Of a DNA stretch of 64,000 nucleotides, positions 33,730-45,504 are shown one piece after another. Below the pieces are notes generated by a model. That model saw nothing but the letters and a program-made list of their open reading frames with translations. It ran no database searches and was not told the origin of the DNA. The stretch covers positions 37,645,585-37,709,584 of the forward strand of contig NW_024041150.1 in the NCBI RefSeq assembly GCF_014851395.1, read 5' to 3'. Positions within the stretch are counted from its first letter, which is position 1, and each line of letters starts with the position of its first letter. Source of the stretch: Micropterus salmoides. Taxonomy: Eukaryota; Chordata; Actinopteri; Centrarchiformes; Centrarchidae. The translations under genes and the position numbers were made by a program.

Positions 33730-34330
33730 TAAAATAATTATAAGAAGAAGAAGAAGATAGAATAACTTATATTCTCTTCATACGAGAAGTTTGAGACGTT
33801 GATAAAAGCTCAGTTTGATTCAATGTAAAGATAAAATCACCACTTAACGCACAGTATCAGGTGTAGGCTGCAGTTTATTTCATTCACAACCTCATGTTTT
33901 CCACATTTGTCTTCCATCTGAAGCCATGCAAAGGGCACTTTCACTTATCCAGAGTCCCATCATCATAACAAATGAAATTAAAAATAAAGTGAAATACAGT
34001 AAAATGTAAAAAAAAAACAAAAAAAAACAGCGGTTTAGCCTGAAGATTCAAAAATTTGTGACAAATCATTTTTTTAGTTTGTTAATTCTGTATTGAATTA
34101 GTTCATTTTATACATACATCTTTTTTTTTCAAACTTTAACGTTTGATTAAATATTCAACATAATTGAATAATGACAGATTAAAGGCCTTGTTTGAGATTC
34201 CCAATTTTTCCTCACAGATTTATATTTTCCTCATACAGTTAGAACCCCAAAGACATGATGAAGAGCCAGGCAGATGAAAGCAGGACAAGGCATATAGTGG
34301 ACCAAATGTTGGGTGTGAAAGGGGAAGATT
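33730..34330. repeat. ENDD1-unit 3' flank, unit A
   Basis: Collinear with 56960-57560 (unit B) and 60800-61411 (unit C): 'atacgagaagtttgagac', 'cagtatcaggtgtaggctgc', 'cttccatctgaag'. It includes the 3' UTR of the gene on the - strand and shows that the nuclease genes arose by tandem duplication of whole units. Confidence 0.75.
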
Positions 34331-36797
34331 TTAATTGAGATGGGACGAAGTGGTTGAAGCAGAGCGGGGGCATGGGCAGTTGTCAACGTTTGTGAAGAAC
34401 ACAGTCTTAGGACACTGTGTTTCATGAAACACTTCTATCCCCAGTTGTTGTTTGAGCTCTCCCAGAGTCTTAGTTGGCAGAGTTTTCTTTTCAGATAAAA
34501 TTTCTGGATCATTGTTGCCCCAGTGTGCGTTTGCGATCCATTTCTTCTTTTTGGAGTCAAAGCAGCAGAATGCTGACCAGAGCGTGTCAGGAATATTAAC
34601 CCTGTTATTGAGTTGTTTGTTGTTGTTGTTGGGTTGTGCTCCAGTTACCACATAGGCTTCAGTAACACCATTGTTGGTACAGTGCCGGTCCATAATACAT
34701 TTGACGCACTTCTCCATTTTGTACCAGCTTCCCTCGTTGAATGTTTTTTGTTGTGGAACAATGTTGGTCAGGGTGTAGGTGGACATTTTGCCAGATATCT
34801 GGAACCCATAAGAGCTTGCAATTAAATGGCCCCTGGTAAACCCTTTTTGGTCTTTGTAATCATTGTCCCCAGCCTGGTTGTTGTAGGTCCTGTCTCTTTC
34901 TACATCCAACATGTTCTTGTTCTTGTCTTCTTCATTCTCAAGCTGTAGGAGTTAAAGATGTAAGTTACTGATGCAGGCAGGATAGTAGTAAAGTAAATTA
35001 AATGTGTAGTAAAATAGCATTTAATTACAGCAGCATGGAAAGGCTCAGCCTGATCTCTTCGTCCTCTGAGCCATAGAGCTCCGTTATTGTACCAAAACCA
35101 TTTAAAAACATCAGTGAGCATTGTTGCATGTTCCTTTTATTAGCATGAACACACACACCGTAGTTTACTCTGACTCAGTCCCACATACACCGTCCTGCTG
35201 CCCCAAATACTCACTAAAGCACCAAATGTGAATTCATCCACTGCTGAAAATAGTCCCTAACGAATTAACTATTTCTTCCTGTTTCAGTAACTTAACCTTA
35301 AAGCTGTTTAAGGAAATAACTTAGCCTTTTTAAAAATTAAATGATATATTTGTGAGATGTTTCTAAAGATTTAGGAGCCAAAGAAAGAGTAGAGAAGTCA
35401 GAAACTATGTTGCGTGATGTTGGTGTAATAAAAATATAGAATATCAGCTGCCTTATCCTTTAATTTTAATTAATAATTATACAATGTCATTCTGTGTCCT
35501 TTATAGATTAGCAGTGAGGTGTATGCGACTGCACTGCAGCCTGGAGTCTCTGCAAAACCATAAATTCACCAGTTAGAGTTGTTTTAACGTGAGAGAGCTC
35601 AACCTGGGTTAAACAAGCATTTGGTAGACGAGCATCTGACATGCATCTCTTGTAAAAAGGACAGTAAAAGTAGTTGTTGTATGCAGCATGATAATGATTA
35701 CTTCACTGGTTTAGTGGTACTGTTAGAGCAGGTGTCAAATACGATCCCCACGCTTTTGTTATCAAGTCGAAAAGGAGAAAGCTGGAGCCTTTCTCCCTTT
35801 GGCAACAACAGTGAGTAAAGGGAAGTGTAAAGTACTTTCTTTCAATATGCATAACAAAGAGCTGAGCAATGCTGTAAGCAATGAAATTAATGACTGAAAA
35901 AAGATGATTTGGCATAAATATGATGCATGATGATTGAAAAAGAGGATATCTGATTGATAATGAACATAAATTAATTAAAATGATAATTTCATGGTAAAAT
36001 AATTAATATGGTCAAGTAAGAACAACTATGGTAAAGGTTAAATAATTGTGTGAAGAGTTGCTGAGTTTGGGTGAAGACATCAGGGACGGAAACGGAGAAG
36101 TGGAAGGACCAAACATGGACACATCCTGGCTTACACACATAGGCCAACTTACACACACAATTACACCAAAGTCAAAATGAAGAGAGAATATACGGATAAG
36201 CAGGAGATAGATCAGCGTTATTCCTCGGCTGATGTCAAGGCACCAAGCTCGGATCGGGATCATCGGCACATTCCTGAGTTGGGGATTTGAACAGCAAACA
36301 AAACCAGAAGACACTTCAGACTTTTGAATACAGAAGCTTCTACAACAGTCCCCAGTCATACCTAATAGGGTAATACCCACAGGCCTGGAGGATCGGACCG
36401 TTTAAGATGGAGAGGTGGACCAGTACCTCCTGGACAGGGGTAATTTGGGATCTAACAACAAAAATGGCTCTACCTGTGGCTCTATCATCCACTCGTCTGA
36501 GGGTGGCTTTCCTCCTCCTTCCCCTCTGTACTTTAAAGCAGAAAACACTGGGATCCTGTTCTTGGTGTCGTAGAGCGTCAGAAACTTTCTCTCATCTTTA
36601 TAAGTCTGGCATATGGGTTTGTATCGATTCTGGTCCGTAATTTTCCCGCCCTCCAAGATGCCTGGGACCTGTGGTGGCTTTGCTTCAAGGAGAAACTGGC
36701 CACAGTCGGCCACTGACTTCACCACTTCAGCCTCTGTGGGAACAATGGGCAGGAAGGCACCGAGCAGCAAGAGATACCACATCTTCATGGACATCAT
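34331..36797 (-). CDS. Endonuclease domain-containing 1 (ENDD1)-like protein, gene A
   Basis: Two exons, 36474-36797 and 34331-34942, joined in phase 0 (…WMIEPQ | LENEEDKNKN…), total 311 aa. It starts MMSMKMWYLLLLGAFLPIVP, a signal peptide ending near EAEVV. An N-terminal region (FLLEAKPPQVPGILEGGK, CQTY, FLTLYDTKNRIPVFSA) leads into a DNA/RNA non-specific nuclease (beta-beta-alpha metal) fold. The catalytic motif usually DRGH is TRGH here (about residues 144-147). Downstream TLTNIVPQ, FNEGSW and YKMEK keep the Asn/Glu positions expected for metal binding. WSAFCC and CPKTVFF cysteines fit a secreted, disulphide-bonded protein. The C-terminus (DNCPCPRSASTTSSHLN) differs from its neighbours. 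An upstream TTG in frame is not a plausible start. Family function is poorly defined; nuclease activity is inferred. Confidence 0.85.
34943..36473 (-). other. Intron of ENDD1-like gene A
   Basis: The part next to exon 2 (34943-35220) matches the introns of genes B and C ('aaaggctcagcctgat', 'ctctgagccatagagctcc'). The rest (about 35500-36400) is not seen in the other two units. No exon is supported. Confidence 0.6.
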
Positions 36798-36803
36798 CGT
36801 CAA

Positions 36804-38527
36804 ACACTGTGTGTCTTAAGGTCAGAGGAGAGAGAAACAACCATCAAACATTACAGTTGTTTTCTTTAGTTGCAAAAACGTTGCAATAAATTAGTAGAGT
36901 CATGTCATGTCGAGCTTTGGATTTCTCCTTGGGGCTGTAGTAAGAGCAACTCTTGGCACTAAGAAGATTGTAAGGTGGTGTATTTTATTTATTTTTAATC
37001 TTTCCAAAAACAAAAACACTTTAGCAGTTCTGTTTTGCTCATATTGGATATTGAGGATATTCACAGAAACCTCAGCCAAAGCTGAATCAATGAGCACCAG
37101 CTAACCGACCAAGTTTAACCCCCATTTTATAAAACTCCATCTGCTTGTAAGACCCACTGTGAGACAGTACGCAGAAACATCTGGTACAGTCAACCAGGTT
37201 TAAGAGTTCAGCCTGGTGTCGATGAGAAGCGAGTAAAATTGTTGGATTAGATTCACTGTTGGTCAATGAGACATTATTTTTCAGTGAGTTGATTTTTTTC
37301 CCCAGGCCATGAGACTTTTGAACTCTGACGTGGATTCATCAGCACTGCCCTGTGAAACATAGTGTATAGTTTATTTCTGATTTTTTGTATATTGTATGCT
37401 TTGTAGCAGAATAAGGTTCAAACTTCAGCTACTGGAAGCAAGGCATCACAGCGTCTGGACAATGGATCATGTTCTGACAGCCACCAACACATGACTTATT
37501 GGTAGACTAACATTCAGCCCGCAGCCGAATTTAATCAACATGTGTCTCATAAATTCATGTCCTTGATTAGGGTAGGCTAATAGCATGAATACAACATGAA
37601 ACATATCACCTGAATATAGTCTTCAGTTAGTGCAGTATTTACTTAATCATACATTGTTTTTATCATTATTGTTAGGGAGGGATTTACCCAAGCCTGTATG
37701 TATAAAGCCCCAGGGTGACCAATAGCGACAGATCTACCAACCAATAACAAGTGATTCATGATTGGTGATGTCATTGGTTCACCCAATGTCTGAGAAGCCA
37801 GGTCAGTCTGTTGCTGCTATTTATATTTTAAGTAGCGTCTTTAACAGCTCCGCCCTGAATACTAAAGGAACATGTTTTGAAAAGCAGAAAGTTTATGTTT
37901 GATCCTCTTTTATTGGTCAGAGGAGGAGAAAGACCGAAAGCAGATAAAGTTCAGTTTACTGGAGTGTTTGTGTCCCGATTTTTCCACATCCATCAACCTA
38001 TGGACGCTTATTTTCATTTCCCCAGCACTTCTCATTCAAGGGAATCCAATCTCATTTCCAATGGCCATTTCAAAGGGGTGTCTTTCAAGCCACAGACTCT
38101 TTTGAATCTCCTTCAGAATTATTCAGTGGTGTTTGACACACCTCTGAAATAGCTGTTGGGAAATATGAGAGGTTGATGGATGTGGACCAACTGAGATTAT
38201 ATTATTTTGAGATTATAACATAACATATTTATAATATAAATAACTTGAGATCTGGAGAAAACAAATTAAATTATCTCGTCATCACGGGAAAATGGAGTAA
38301 ATAAAATGTATGAATGTATGACCTCTTAGGGCTTCCATACAGATCAAATACTAATCAATAATATTTTCCACCAACTAAATATAATTAAATCATATCAGCA
38401 ACAGACCATATAGCTGACTTATAACAATCATTAATCAGATATCAGAATTGAGAGGATTTATTTTTAGGGTTTAGCTGTCAACATCAATTTGATAATTTAT
38501 TATCAATTTATTACTAAAATTGTCCAC
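36804..38527. other. Spacer upstream of ENDD1-like gene A, no gene
   Basis: The first about 60 bases ('cttaaggtcagaggagagag', 'aacaaccatcaaa') are conserved upstream of all three nuclease genes and probably hold 5' UTR or promoter sequence. Beyond that I see only short open frames without domains. Confidence 0.4.
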
Positions 38528-39225
38528 CTATCCCGAAGAGGACCCATACCTTTAGATGATACACTGTGGCAGTCGGCGTTCAGAGAAGAGTCTTACAGGA
38601 ACTGTCTTGATTGTAGAATGAACAATCTGTTTTATTTAAAGCTGAACAAATCTAATATCAAAATCCTCTGTGCATAAAGCTGCTAAGAATGTTATGCTTA
38701 AGAGTCTAATCTACTGAGATCAGAAAAGCAACAAGAACTGCTCCTCAGAGTGAGAGAAACTTTTTTGTGTCCCTCTCTTATACAGGTGGAGATCAGGAGA
38801 TCAAAAACTCAAGCTGCCTTCCAAATATGGTAAAACATGAAATACAATTCAGACATTGGTCAAAGCTCAATTCTTCGTCAAATTTACAACACCTGATCAA
38901 TCACAAAGGATGTCCAAAAAGCTGCTTTTATAAGTAAGGCATTATTACGAGACAAGTATTTCTTCATTAGCATACGTCACAAGTATGGACAGACCATTTC
39001 AGCAGGATGTCTGTGGTTACAAGTCTGGCTTTCTCTGACGCATCACAGCTGTCAGAAAACAGAACAAATGTTCAGTTTATCCCATTTGAGCGGACATTCA
39101 AACAGAGTCACAACCAAATTCATTCATGACTTTAATTATTTTTGTGTTGTTGTCAATGTTTAATTATTGTCCTCAATTTGGTATCAAAATACCTTTTGGG
39201 GTGGAGAGGGAATGCCAAGAAGTGA
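38528..39225 (+). repeat. Duplicated block (partner 31245-32035)
   Basis: See the partner: the same ordered segments with scattered indels. It includes the counterpart of the possible 39-nt exon at about 38787-38830. Confidence 0.8.
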
Positions 39226-39374
39226 GGCTTGACCATAACTCATTTAGCTGGGCCTGTGACAAGCTTTTTAAAATACTGAATCAGATTGTTTGAAAATTTG
39301 ACACATTGAAAACCTCTTTTAAAACACAGACCACTCATCACAGTGATTAGAGAAAAACGCTAATGAGCATGCTA

Positions 39375-39592
39375 AGGACAATTTAGGGTCACCAGTCAAC
39401 CTCGTCCACATGTCTTTCGATGGTGGGAGGATGCCGGAGCACCCAGAGAGAACCCACGCAGACACGGGGAGAACGTCTCGGGTTACGGATGTAACCCTTG
39501 TTCCCCTTGAAGGGGAACATGCAAACTCCACACAGAAAGGCCGGGGAAACTGGGGTTCGAACCTGCGACCGCCCATATTTCCCAATAATATT
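39375..39592 (-). mobile_element. tRNA-headed SINE, reverse strand, with a palindromic insert
   Basis: Reverse complement carries box B 'ggttcgaacccc'-like sequence, 'ctttctgtgtggagtttgca', 'tctctctgggtgctccggca' and 'gttgactggtgaccc'. It is the same family as 46240-46520. About 40 extra bases (39474-39515) split the block that normally reads 'ggggagaacatgcaaactcc'. Confidence 0.75.
39474..39515. mobile_element. Short palindromic insert within the SINE
   Basis: 'tctcgggttacggatgtaac' followed by 'ccttgttccccttgaag' contains the palindrome GGGTTAC-ggat-GTAACCC. It looks like the end or footprint of a small palindromic DNA element. Confidence 0.5.
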
Positions 39593-39921
39593 ATTCATAA
39601 TTTCATTAGTAAAGTGTAGGTGCACTACAGTGCTTTTCTGATTGATAACTATGTCTTTGGGGTGACGTTGCTGACGTACTGCGGTAAGCGTGTTGACTCA
39701 TTTCCGTTTCCAGTGCTTGCGTGTTGTGCTGCTCTCGCTAAATATCAGTTAAATTTGTTAGATTACAGCTAAACACTACTACTTCCAGTAATTTTGCCTA
39801 AGCACTCACACTTCTTTCCATCTTTTAGTGACTGCTGTTCAATCTCATAGTTGTTCAAAAGTTTTGGTTGCACTACAGTACTTTAGCGTAGCCGTTAGCG
39901 ACATTAGCTCAGCAGCTAGCG

Positions 39922-41330
39922 ATGGCTTCTCCTTCTCCCTCTCGCTCTCCTACTTTCTCCTGCTCGGTGTGTCAGATGTTCAGTTACTCCTGCCTCCTTT
40001 AGCTGTAATGGTGCTCCACACCTTGGCAGATCAGTCTTTAACTACTGTAGCTAGCCAGTCCCCGGTAGTCGGTGCAGAACGGCCTGAGTTAGCCTGTGGT
40101 AGCCATCCCCCGGCATCCCCTGAGCAGCCAGGAAGGGGTGGCTGGGAGACTGTCCGAAGGAGGAATAGTCATAAGCATTCAAAGCCCACGGTGTCACGAT
40201 CCTGTCTGCCATGTCATGTTTTGTACTTTTAGTCAGTTTTATTATCTGTTGTTTTGGTCTGTTGGGTTTTGGGGTTCTGACTTGTCTGTCGTCTAGTGTT
40301 TAGTAACCTTTGTCATGTCTGTTACCGCAGTGATCCCTCTGCATGTCTGTCTGTTTTCCCCTGCTCTCTCTCTCCCTGTCTGTGCCTCGTTAGCCTCATG
40401 TCTGTCACCTGTGTTGCTCCTGCCCTGCTCGTTAGTCCCTGTGTGTATGTACCTGGTGTTTCTGTCTTGTCTTTGTCGGTCATTGTATGCTGTCTCCCTG
40501 AGTTGCTGTGTGAACGCTTGTTGTCTGCCCTTTCGTCGTGTCTCCCTGTTTCCCTGCACCATTTGGATTTTGGTTTGGACAACCTCTGTTTTGGACTCTG
40601 TATCAACCACTCAACCTGTAAGTGTGCTCGCCTTTAGTTGTTTAAATAAATCACTAAACTGTACCTGCCTGCTCCGAGTCCTGCATTTGGGTCCTCTAAC
40701 CTGCTCAACCCTGCCTTCACCACAAAGGTGTGACACACGGGTCATCACCAACCTGTTCACGTCTCTAACAGATTTTCCCCACTCAGCGACACACCCGCTG
40801 AGAAACCAACTCTGATCATTGGCAGCTCCATTTTGAGAAACGTGAAGTTAGCGAAGCCAGCGGCCATAGTTAAGTGCATCCCTGGGGCCTGAGCGGGCGA
40901 CATTGAGTCTTATTTGAAACTGCTGGCTATGGATAAACGTAAATACAGTAAGATTGTTATTCACGTCGGCGGTAATGACTCCCGGTTACGCCAATTGGAG
41001 GTCACTAAGATTAATGTTGAGTCGGTGTGTACATATGCAAAAACAATGTCGAACACCATAGTTTTCTCTGGACCCCTACCAATTCTGACCAGTGATGACA
41101 TGTATAGCCGCATGTCGTCATTCCGCCGCTGGTTGTTGAGGTGGTGTCCAGCAAACGATGTGGGCTTTGTAGATCATTGGCAGACTTTCTAGGGAAGACC
41201 TGGTCTGACACGGAGAGACGGCATCCATCCCACTTAGGAAGGAGCAGCTCTCATTTCTGGCCAAGTTTATTAGTGGACCAAATCCATGACAACCCAGAGT
41301 TAAGACCAGGAGGCAGAGTCGCAGTCTAAC
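39922..41330 (+). pseudogene. LINE ORF1 (esterase type), decayed
   Basis: Starts MASPSPSRSPTFSCSVCQMF at 39922, a short Cys motif typical of fish L2-type ORF1. After the LTR insertion it continues as TLIIGSSILRNVKLAKPA (from about 40810), then KIVIHVGGND, then DGIHPT. These are the SGNH-hydrolase blocks: nucleophile Ser in GSS, GGND, and the Asp-His pair in DGIHP. Stops (after IPGA, after WQTF, after HPT) kill it. Esterase-type ORF1 proteins of CR1/L2 elements bind nucleic acid or lipid; the role is not settled. Confidence 0.8.
40192..40735 (+). mobile_element. Solo LTR inserted in LINE ORF1
   Basis: Begins TGTCACGATCC and ends GGTGTGACA, with a perfect 5-bp target duplication CACGG (40187-40191 and 40736-40740). 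AATAAA at 40645-40650. It is related to 10001-10591. No internal retroviral genes, so it is a solo LTR left by recombination. Confidence 0.8.
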
Positions 41331-42038
41331 ACACTTCTCTGCTCCTCCATTTCGGGAGAAAACCCTATAGTGACGGTGTCTGTCCCCCAACCATTGAAAT
41401 TATTTAAATCAAAGGTAAACAGAAGAGGAGCTGTGCATAAAAACCTCATAAAAATTAAAACCTGTAATAGTGCAAAACAATAGGATAATTAAATGTGGAC
41501 TCTTAAACATCAGATCTCTCTCTTCTAAAGGTGTACTAGTAAATTAACTAATATCAGATTATTATATTGATTTATTTTGTCTTACTGAAACCTGGCTGGG
41601 TGATGGAGAATATGTTAGCCTAAATGAATCCACCCCTCCCAGTCATTAATACTCACATTACTCGAGGCACAGGCCGAGGAGTTGGAGTTGCAGCTATCTT
41701 TGACTCTAGCCTACTAATCAGCTCTAAACCTAAACTATAACTCATTTGAAAGCCTTGTTCTTAGTCTTTCACACCCAAGTTGGAAATCACTGCAACCAAT
41801 TCTTTTGTTATAGTGTACCGAGCACCTGGCCCATACTCTGAATTTGCAGAGTTTTGTCAACATAAGTCCTTAAAACGGACAAAGTTATTATTGTAGGGGA
41901 TTTTAATATTCATGTGGATGTTGAGAATGACAGCTTCAGTACTGCGTTTATCTCTGTTAGATTCCATTGGCTTCTCTAAGAGTGTTATGAACCGACTCAC
42001 TGTTTTAACGACACCCTTGACCTTGTTTTGGTATACAG

Positions 42039-42888
42039 CAGAGGTCACTAATAGACGGACCGCGGTCCGGATCCAGATGCCGTCCTCTCCGGACCGCCGA
42101 CCTACAGCACATTTATTATTGAGACTTACTACCTCGTGATGGAGCGTTTCTATTTTAACCCGCGCAGCTTTTCTAGCATTTACTGTACTGGTTTAGAGGA
42201 CCAGGAAACTCACAGACCAATCGCATGTGCTCCAATCGTATCATGTGACGCTGCTCAGCCAATCAAATCTGTGCATACCGATGCTTGCGAGTTGAGTCCG
42301 CGAGATTCACCAGAGACGTTTTGGAAACACACCCGAATTGAGGAGAAGAATGATAAAAGATTTCACATGACTTTTAATCAAGAATGTACAGATTTTTACA
42401 TGTACATTCCTCCCACGGGCAGTTCAAAACCAGAATATCTCATAGATCTCCAATATGCTAGCTGGAGCTCACGTTTCTCACTGAACAACAGAAAGTAGGA
42501 AAGTGGTAGCTCTGTAAGAGGAAATGAAAGAGAAGAGGAGGCGTTACAGCTGTTAATTTGTGTTTATTATAATTGGTTAAGACTACACTTCATCACTTCA
42601 AGCTACACTTTTTATTACATTTTTTCTAAAAATTAGGCACTTTAGTTTACTTAAATTTAGAATTTATTATTTGAATAGTTATTATTTATTATCCCTCCAG
42701 TTTGGTGTGAAAACTGACTGAAATATTATTTGATTTGACAGTCCGTTGTTGACTAAAAACATGTGGTGATACAACTATAGATTATAGTACTGAATGATAA
42801 CACGAGTTCGTCGTTTTGATGTTCCGGACCTTTGCTTCAGGAAATTTTCTCTAACTAGAGCTCTTTGAAATCTAATTGAATACCCCTG
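42039..42888. mobile_element. Non-autonomous hAT element inserted in LINE ORF2
   Basis: 850 bp with imperfect terminal inverted repeats (CAGAGGTCACTAAT and …ATTGAATACCCCTG) and a perfect 8-bp target duplication GTATACAG (42031-42038 and 42889-42896). An open frame (42136-42498) has no transposase features, so it depended on another element's transposase. Confidence 0.9.
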
Positions 42889-44071
42889 GTATACAGTATT
42901 GAAATTAAACATTTAATAGTATTTCCACAGAATACCTCTTTATCCGACCACTGATAACTTTTGAGTTTGTATTGCTGAACTACACACCATTGGGCAAAAA
43001 CTTCTATACAAGATGTCTGTCTGATAGTGCTGTAGCTAAATTTAAGGATGCGATTCCATCAGCTCTAAATTCATTATCAAGTCACAAAGTAACAGAGGAC
43101 TCCTATGCTAATTTCAGTCCCTCCCAAATCGATCATCTTGTTGATAGCGCTGCAGGTTCACTGCGAATGACACTCGACTCTGTAGCCCCTCTAAAAAAGA
43201 AAATAATTTTAAAAAGACAGTTACTCCATGGTATAATACTAAAACTCGCAAATTAAAGCAAGTATTGCAGAAACTTGAGAGGAATTGGCATTCCACCAAA
43301 CTGGAAAATTCTGTTTAATTTGGCAAGATAGTCTTAAAACTTATAGGAAGGCTCTCTGTAATGCCAGAGCAGCGTACTACTTGTCATTCAATAGAGGAAA
43401 ATAGGAACAACCCCAGGTTTCTTTTCAGCACTGTAGCCAGGCTGACAGAGACTCACAGCTCTACTGAGCGAAGTATTCCATAGCTCTCAGTAGTTACGAC
43501 TTCTTGAGCTTCTTTAATGATAAAATTCTAACTATTGGAAACAAAATTCACCAAGACCTGCCCTCAACTGGCACCGACTTATCTCTAAACTCAGGAACCT
43601 TTAGAAACAGCTGTAAAACCAGATATATATTTAGACTGTTTTGCTTCCCTCAATCTTTACCAACTAACTTCAATAATTTCTTCATCTAAACAATCAACCT
43701 GCCTCTTAGACCCCATCCCGACTAGGTTGCTTAAAGATGTTTTACCCTTAGTCAGCACGTCTATGCTAGATATGATCAATCTATCTTTATCAACAGGTAC
43801 CACAGTACTTTAAAGTAGCCTCTTCTGAAAAAGCCCAAATTGATCCGATGTTTTAGCCAACTATAGACCTATATCTAACCTTCCATTTCTCTCTAAGATC
43901 CTGGAGAAAGCAGTTGCTAAACAGCTGTATAACTTTCTACAGAGCAATAGTTTAATAGAGATTTTCAGTCAGGATTTAGAGCTCATCATAGCACAGAGAC
44001 AGCACTGGTGAAAATTACTAACGACCTCCTAATTGCATCAGACAAGGACTTGTCTCTGTACTGGTTTTATT

Positions 44072-44125
44072 AGATCTTAGTGCTGCTAGGTTTAAAAAAA
44101 AAAAAAAAAAAGATCTTAGTGCTGC
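44072..44125 (+). mobile_element. Minimal poly(A) retro-insertion with 15-bp target duplication
   Basis: AGATCTTAGTGCTGC occurs at 44072-44086 and again at 44111-44125, flanking 24 bases that are 'taggttt' plus 17 A. This is the structure left by LINE-machinery insertion of an almost completely 5'-truncated transcript. It adds 39 nt and keeps frame (RF then six Lys). Confidence 0.75.
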
Positions 44126-45504
44126 ATTTGATACCATTGACCATCAGATCCTATTGCAGAGACTGGAACATTTTATTGGCATTAAAGGAACCGCTCTAAG
44201 CTGGTTTAAGTCCTATTTATCAGATCGATTTCAGTTTGTACATGTTAACGATGAGTCCTCCATACACGCCAAAGTTAGTCATGGAGTTCCTCAAGGATCT
44301 ATCCTCGGACCAATCCTGTTCACTTTATATATGCTTCCCTTTGGCAATATTATCAGGAAACTTTCATTGTTATGCAGATGATACTCAGTTATATCTATTG
44401 ATCAAGCCAGATGAAACTCATCAGTTAGCTAAACTTCAAATGTGCCTTCAGGATTTTAAAACCTGGATGACCTGTAATTTTCTAATGTTAAACTCAGATA
44501 AAACGTTGTTGTTCAAGCACCTCCGTGACGCATTATCTAAAGATATAGTTTCCCTTGATGGCATCGCCCTGGCCTCCGGCACCACTGTGAGGAATCTTGG
44601 CGTTATCTTTGATCAGATTTTTTCAACTACGTAACATTGTGAAAATTAGGAACATCCTGTCTAAAAATATGCAGAAAAACTAGTCCATGCATTTGTTACT
44701 TCTAGGCTGGATTACTGCAATTCCTTATTATTAGGCTGCTCGAAAAAGTCTTAAGACTCTTCAGCTGATCCAGAATGCTGCAGCACATGTTCTGACAGGA
44801 ACCAGGAAAAGAGATCACATTTCTCCTGTCTTAGCTTCTCTGCATTGGCTTCCAGTAAAATCCAGAATAGAATTTAAAATCATTCTTCTTACCTACAAAG
44901 CTCTTAATGGTCAGGCACCATCTTATCTTAAAGAGCTCATAGTACCTTACTACCCCACCAGAGCACTGCGCTCCCAGAATGCAGGGTTACTTGTGGTTCC
45001 TAGAGTCTCCAAAAGTAGAATGGGAGCCAGAGCGTTCAGCTATCAAGCTCCTCTCCTGTGGAACCAGGTTCCTGTTTGGGTTCAGGAGGCAGACACCATC
45101 TCCACATTTAAGAGTAGGCTTAAGACTCTCCTCTTTGATAAAGCTTATAGTTAGGGCTGGCTCAGGTGAGTCCTGAACCATCCTTTAGTTATGCTGCTAT
45201 AGGCCTAGACTGCAGGGGGACTTCCCATGATGCACGAGCTCCTCTCTCCTCTACTTTCTCTCCTCTGTATGCAACCTCATCCCATTAATGCATGTTACTA
45301 ACTCAACTTCTCCCCTTTCCGGTAGTCTTGTGCTTTCTCCTCCCTCTCCTCATATCACTTCCTGCAGGTGTTTCTGGCTCTGGATCTGTGGTTGCGAGTC
45401 ACCTGCTGCTCCCGTGTTCCTGCTCAACACCCTCTGCTACAACTATTGTTACTAGTCCTATTATAATCATTAACACTACTATAAATATCTCTCTCCTTCC
45501 TGCC

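Larger units (their letters stand above)
41470..45154 (+). pseudogene. LINE ORF2: endonuclease plus reverse transcriptase, decayed
   Basis: Endonuclease region: CGLLNIRSLSSKG (about 41492), LTETWLGDGE (about 41582), VIIVGDFNIHVD (about 41888). After the hAT element the frame resumes (LLNYTPLGKNF, 42981). RT region: NYRPISNLPFLSKILEK (43859 on), LVLLDLSAA … AAFDTIDHQ (44062-44150), SHGVPQGSILGPILF (about 44277), and the catalytic HCYADDTQLYL (about 44370) in a shifted frame. The end reads ISTFKSRLKTLLFDKAYS then TAG at 45152-45154. Several frameshifts separate these blocks, so no functional enzyme is made. Confidence 0.85.

Noticed and set aside
36797..36803. Upstream TTG as start of ENDD1-like gene A
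   Set aside because: TTG is not a normal vertebrate start; two ATG codons follow at once and give a proper signal peptide.
40296..40815. 166- and 113-codon frames
   Set aside because: Fall in the solo LTR and its junction with the LINE.
42136..42498. 120-codon frame
   Set aside because: Inside the non-autonomous hAT element and without transposase motifs.
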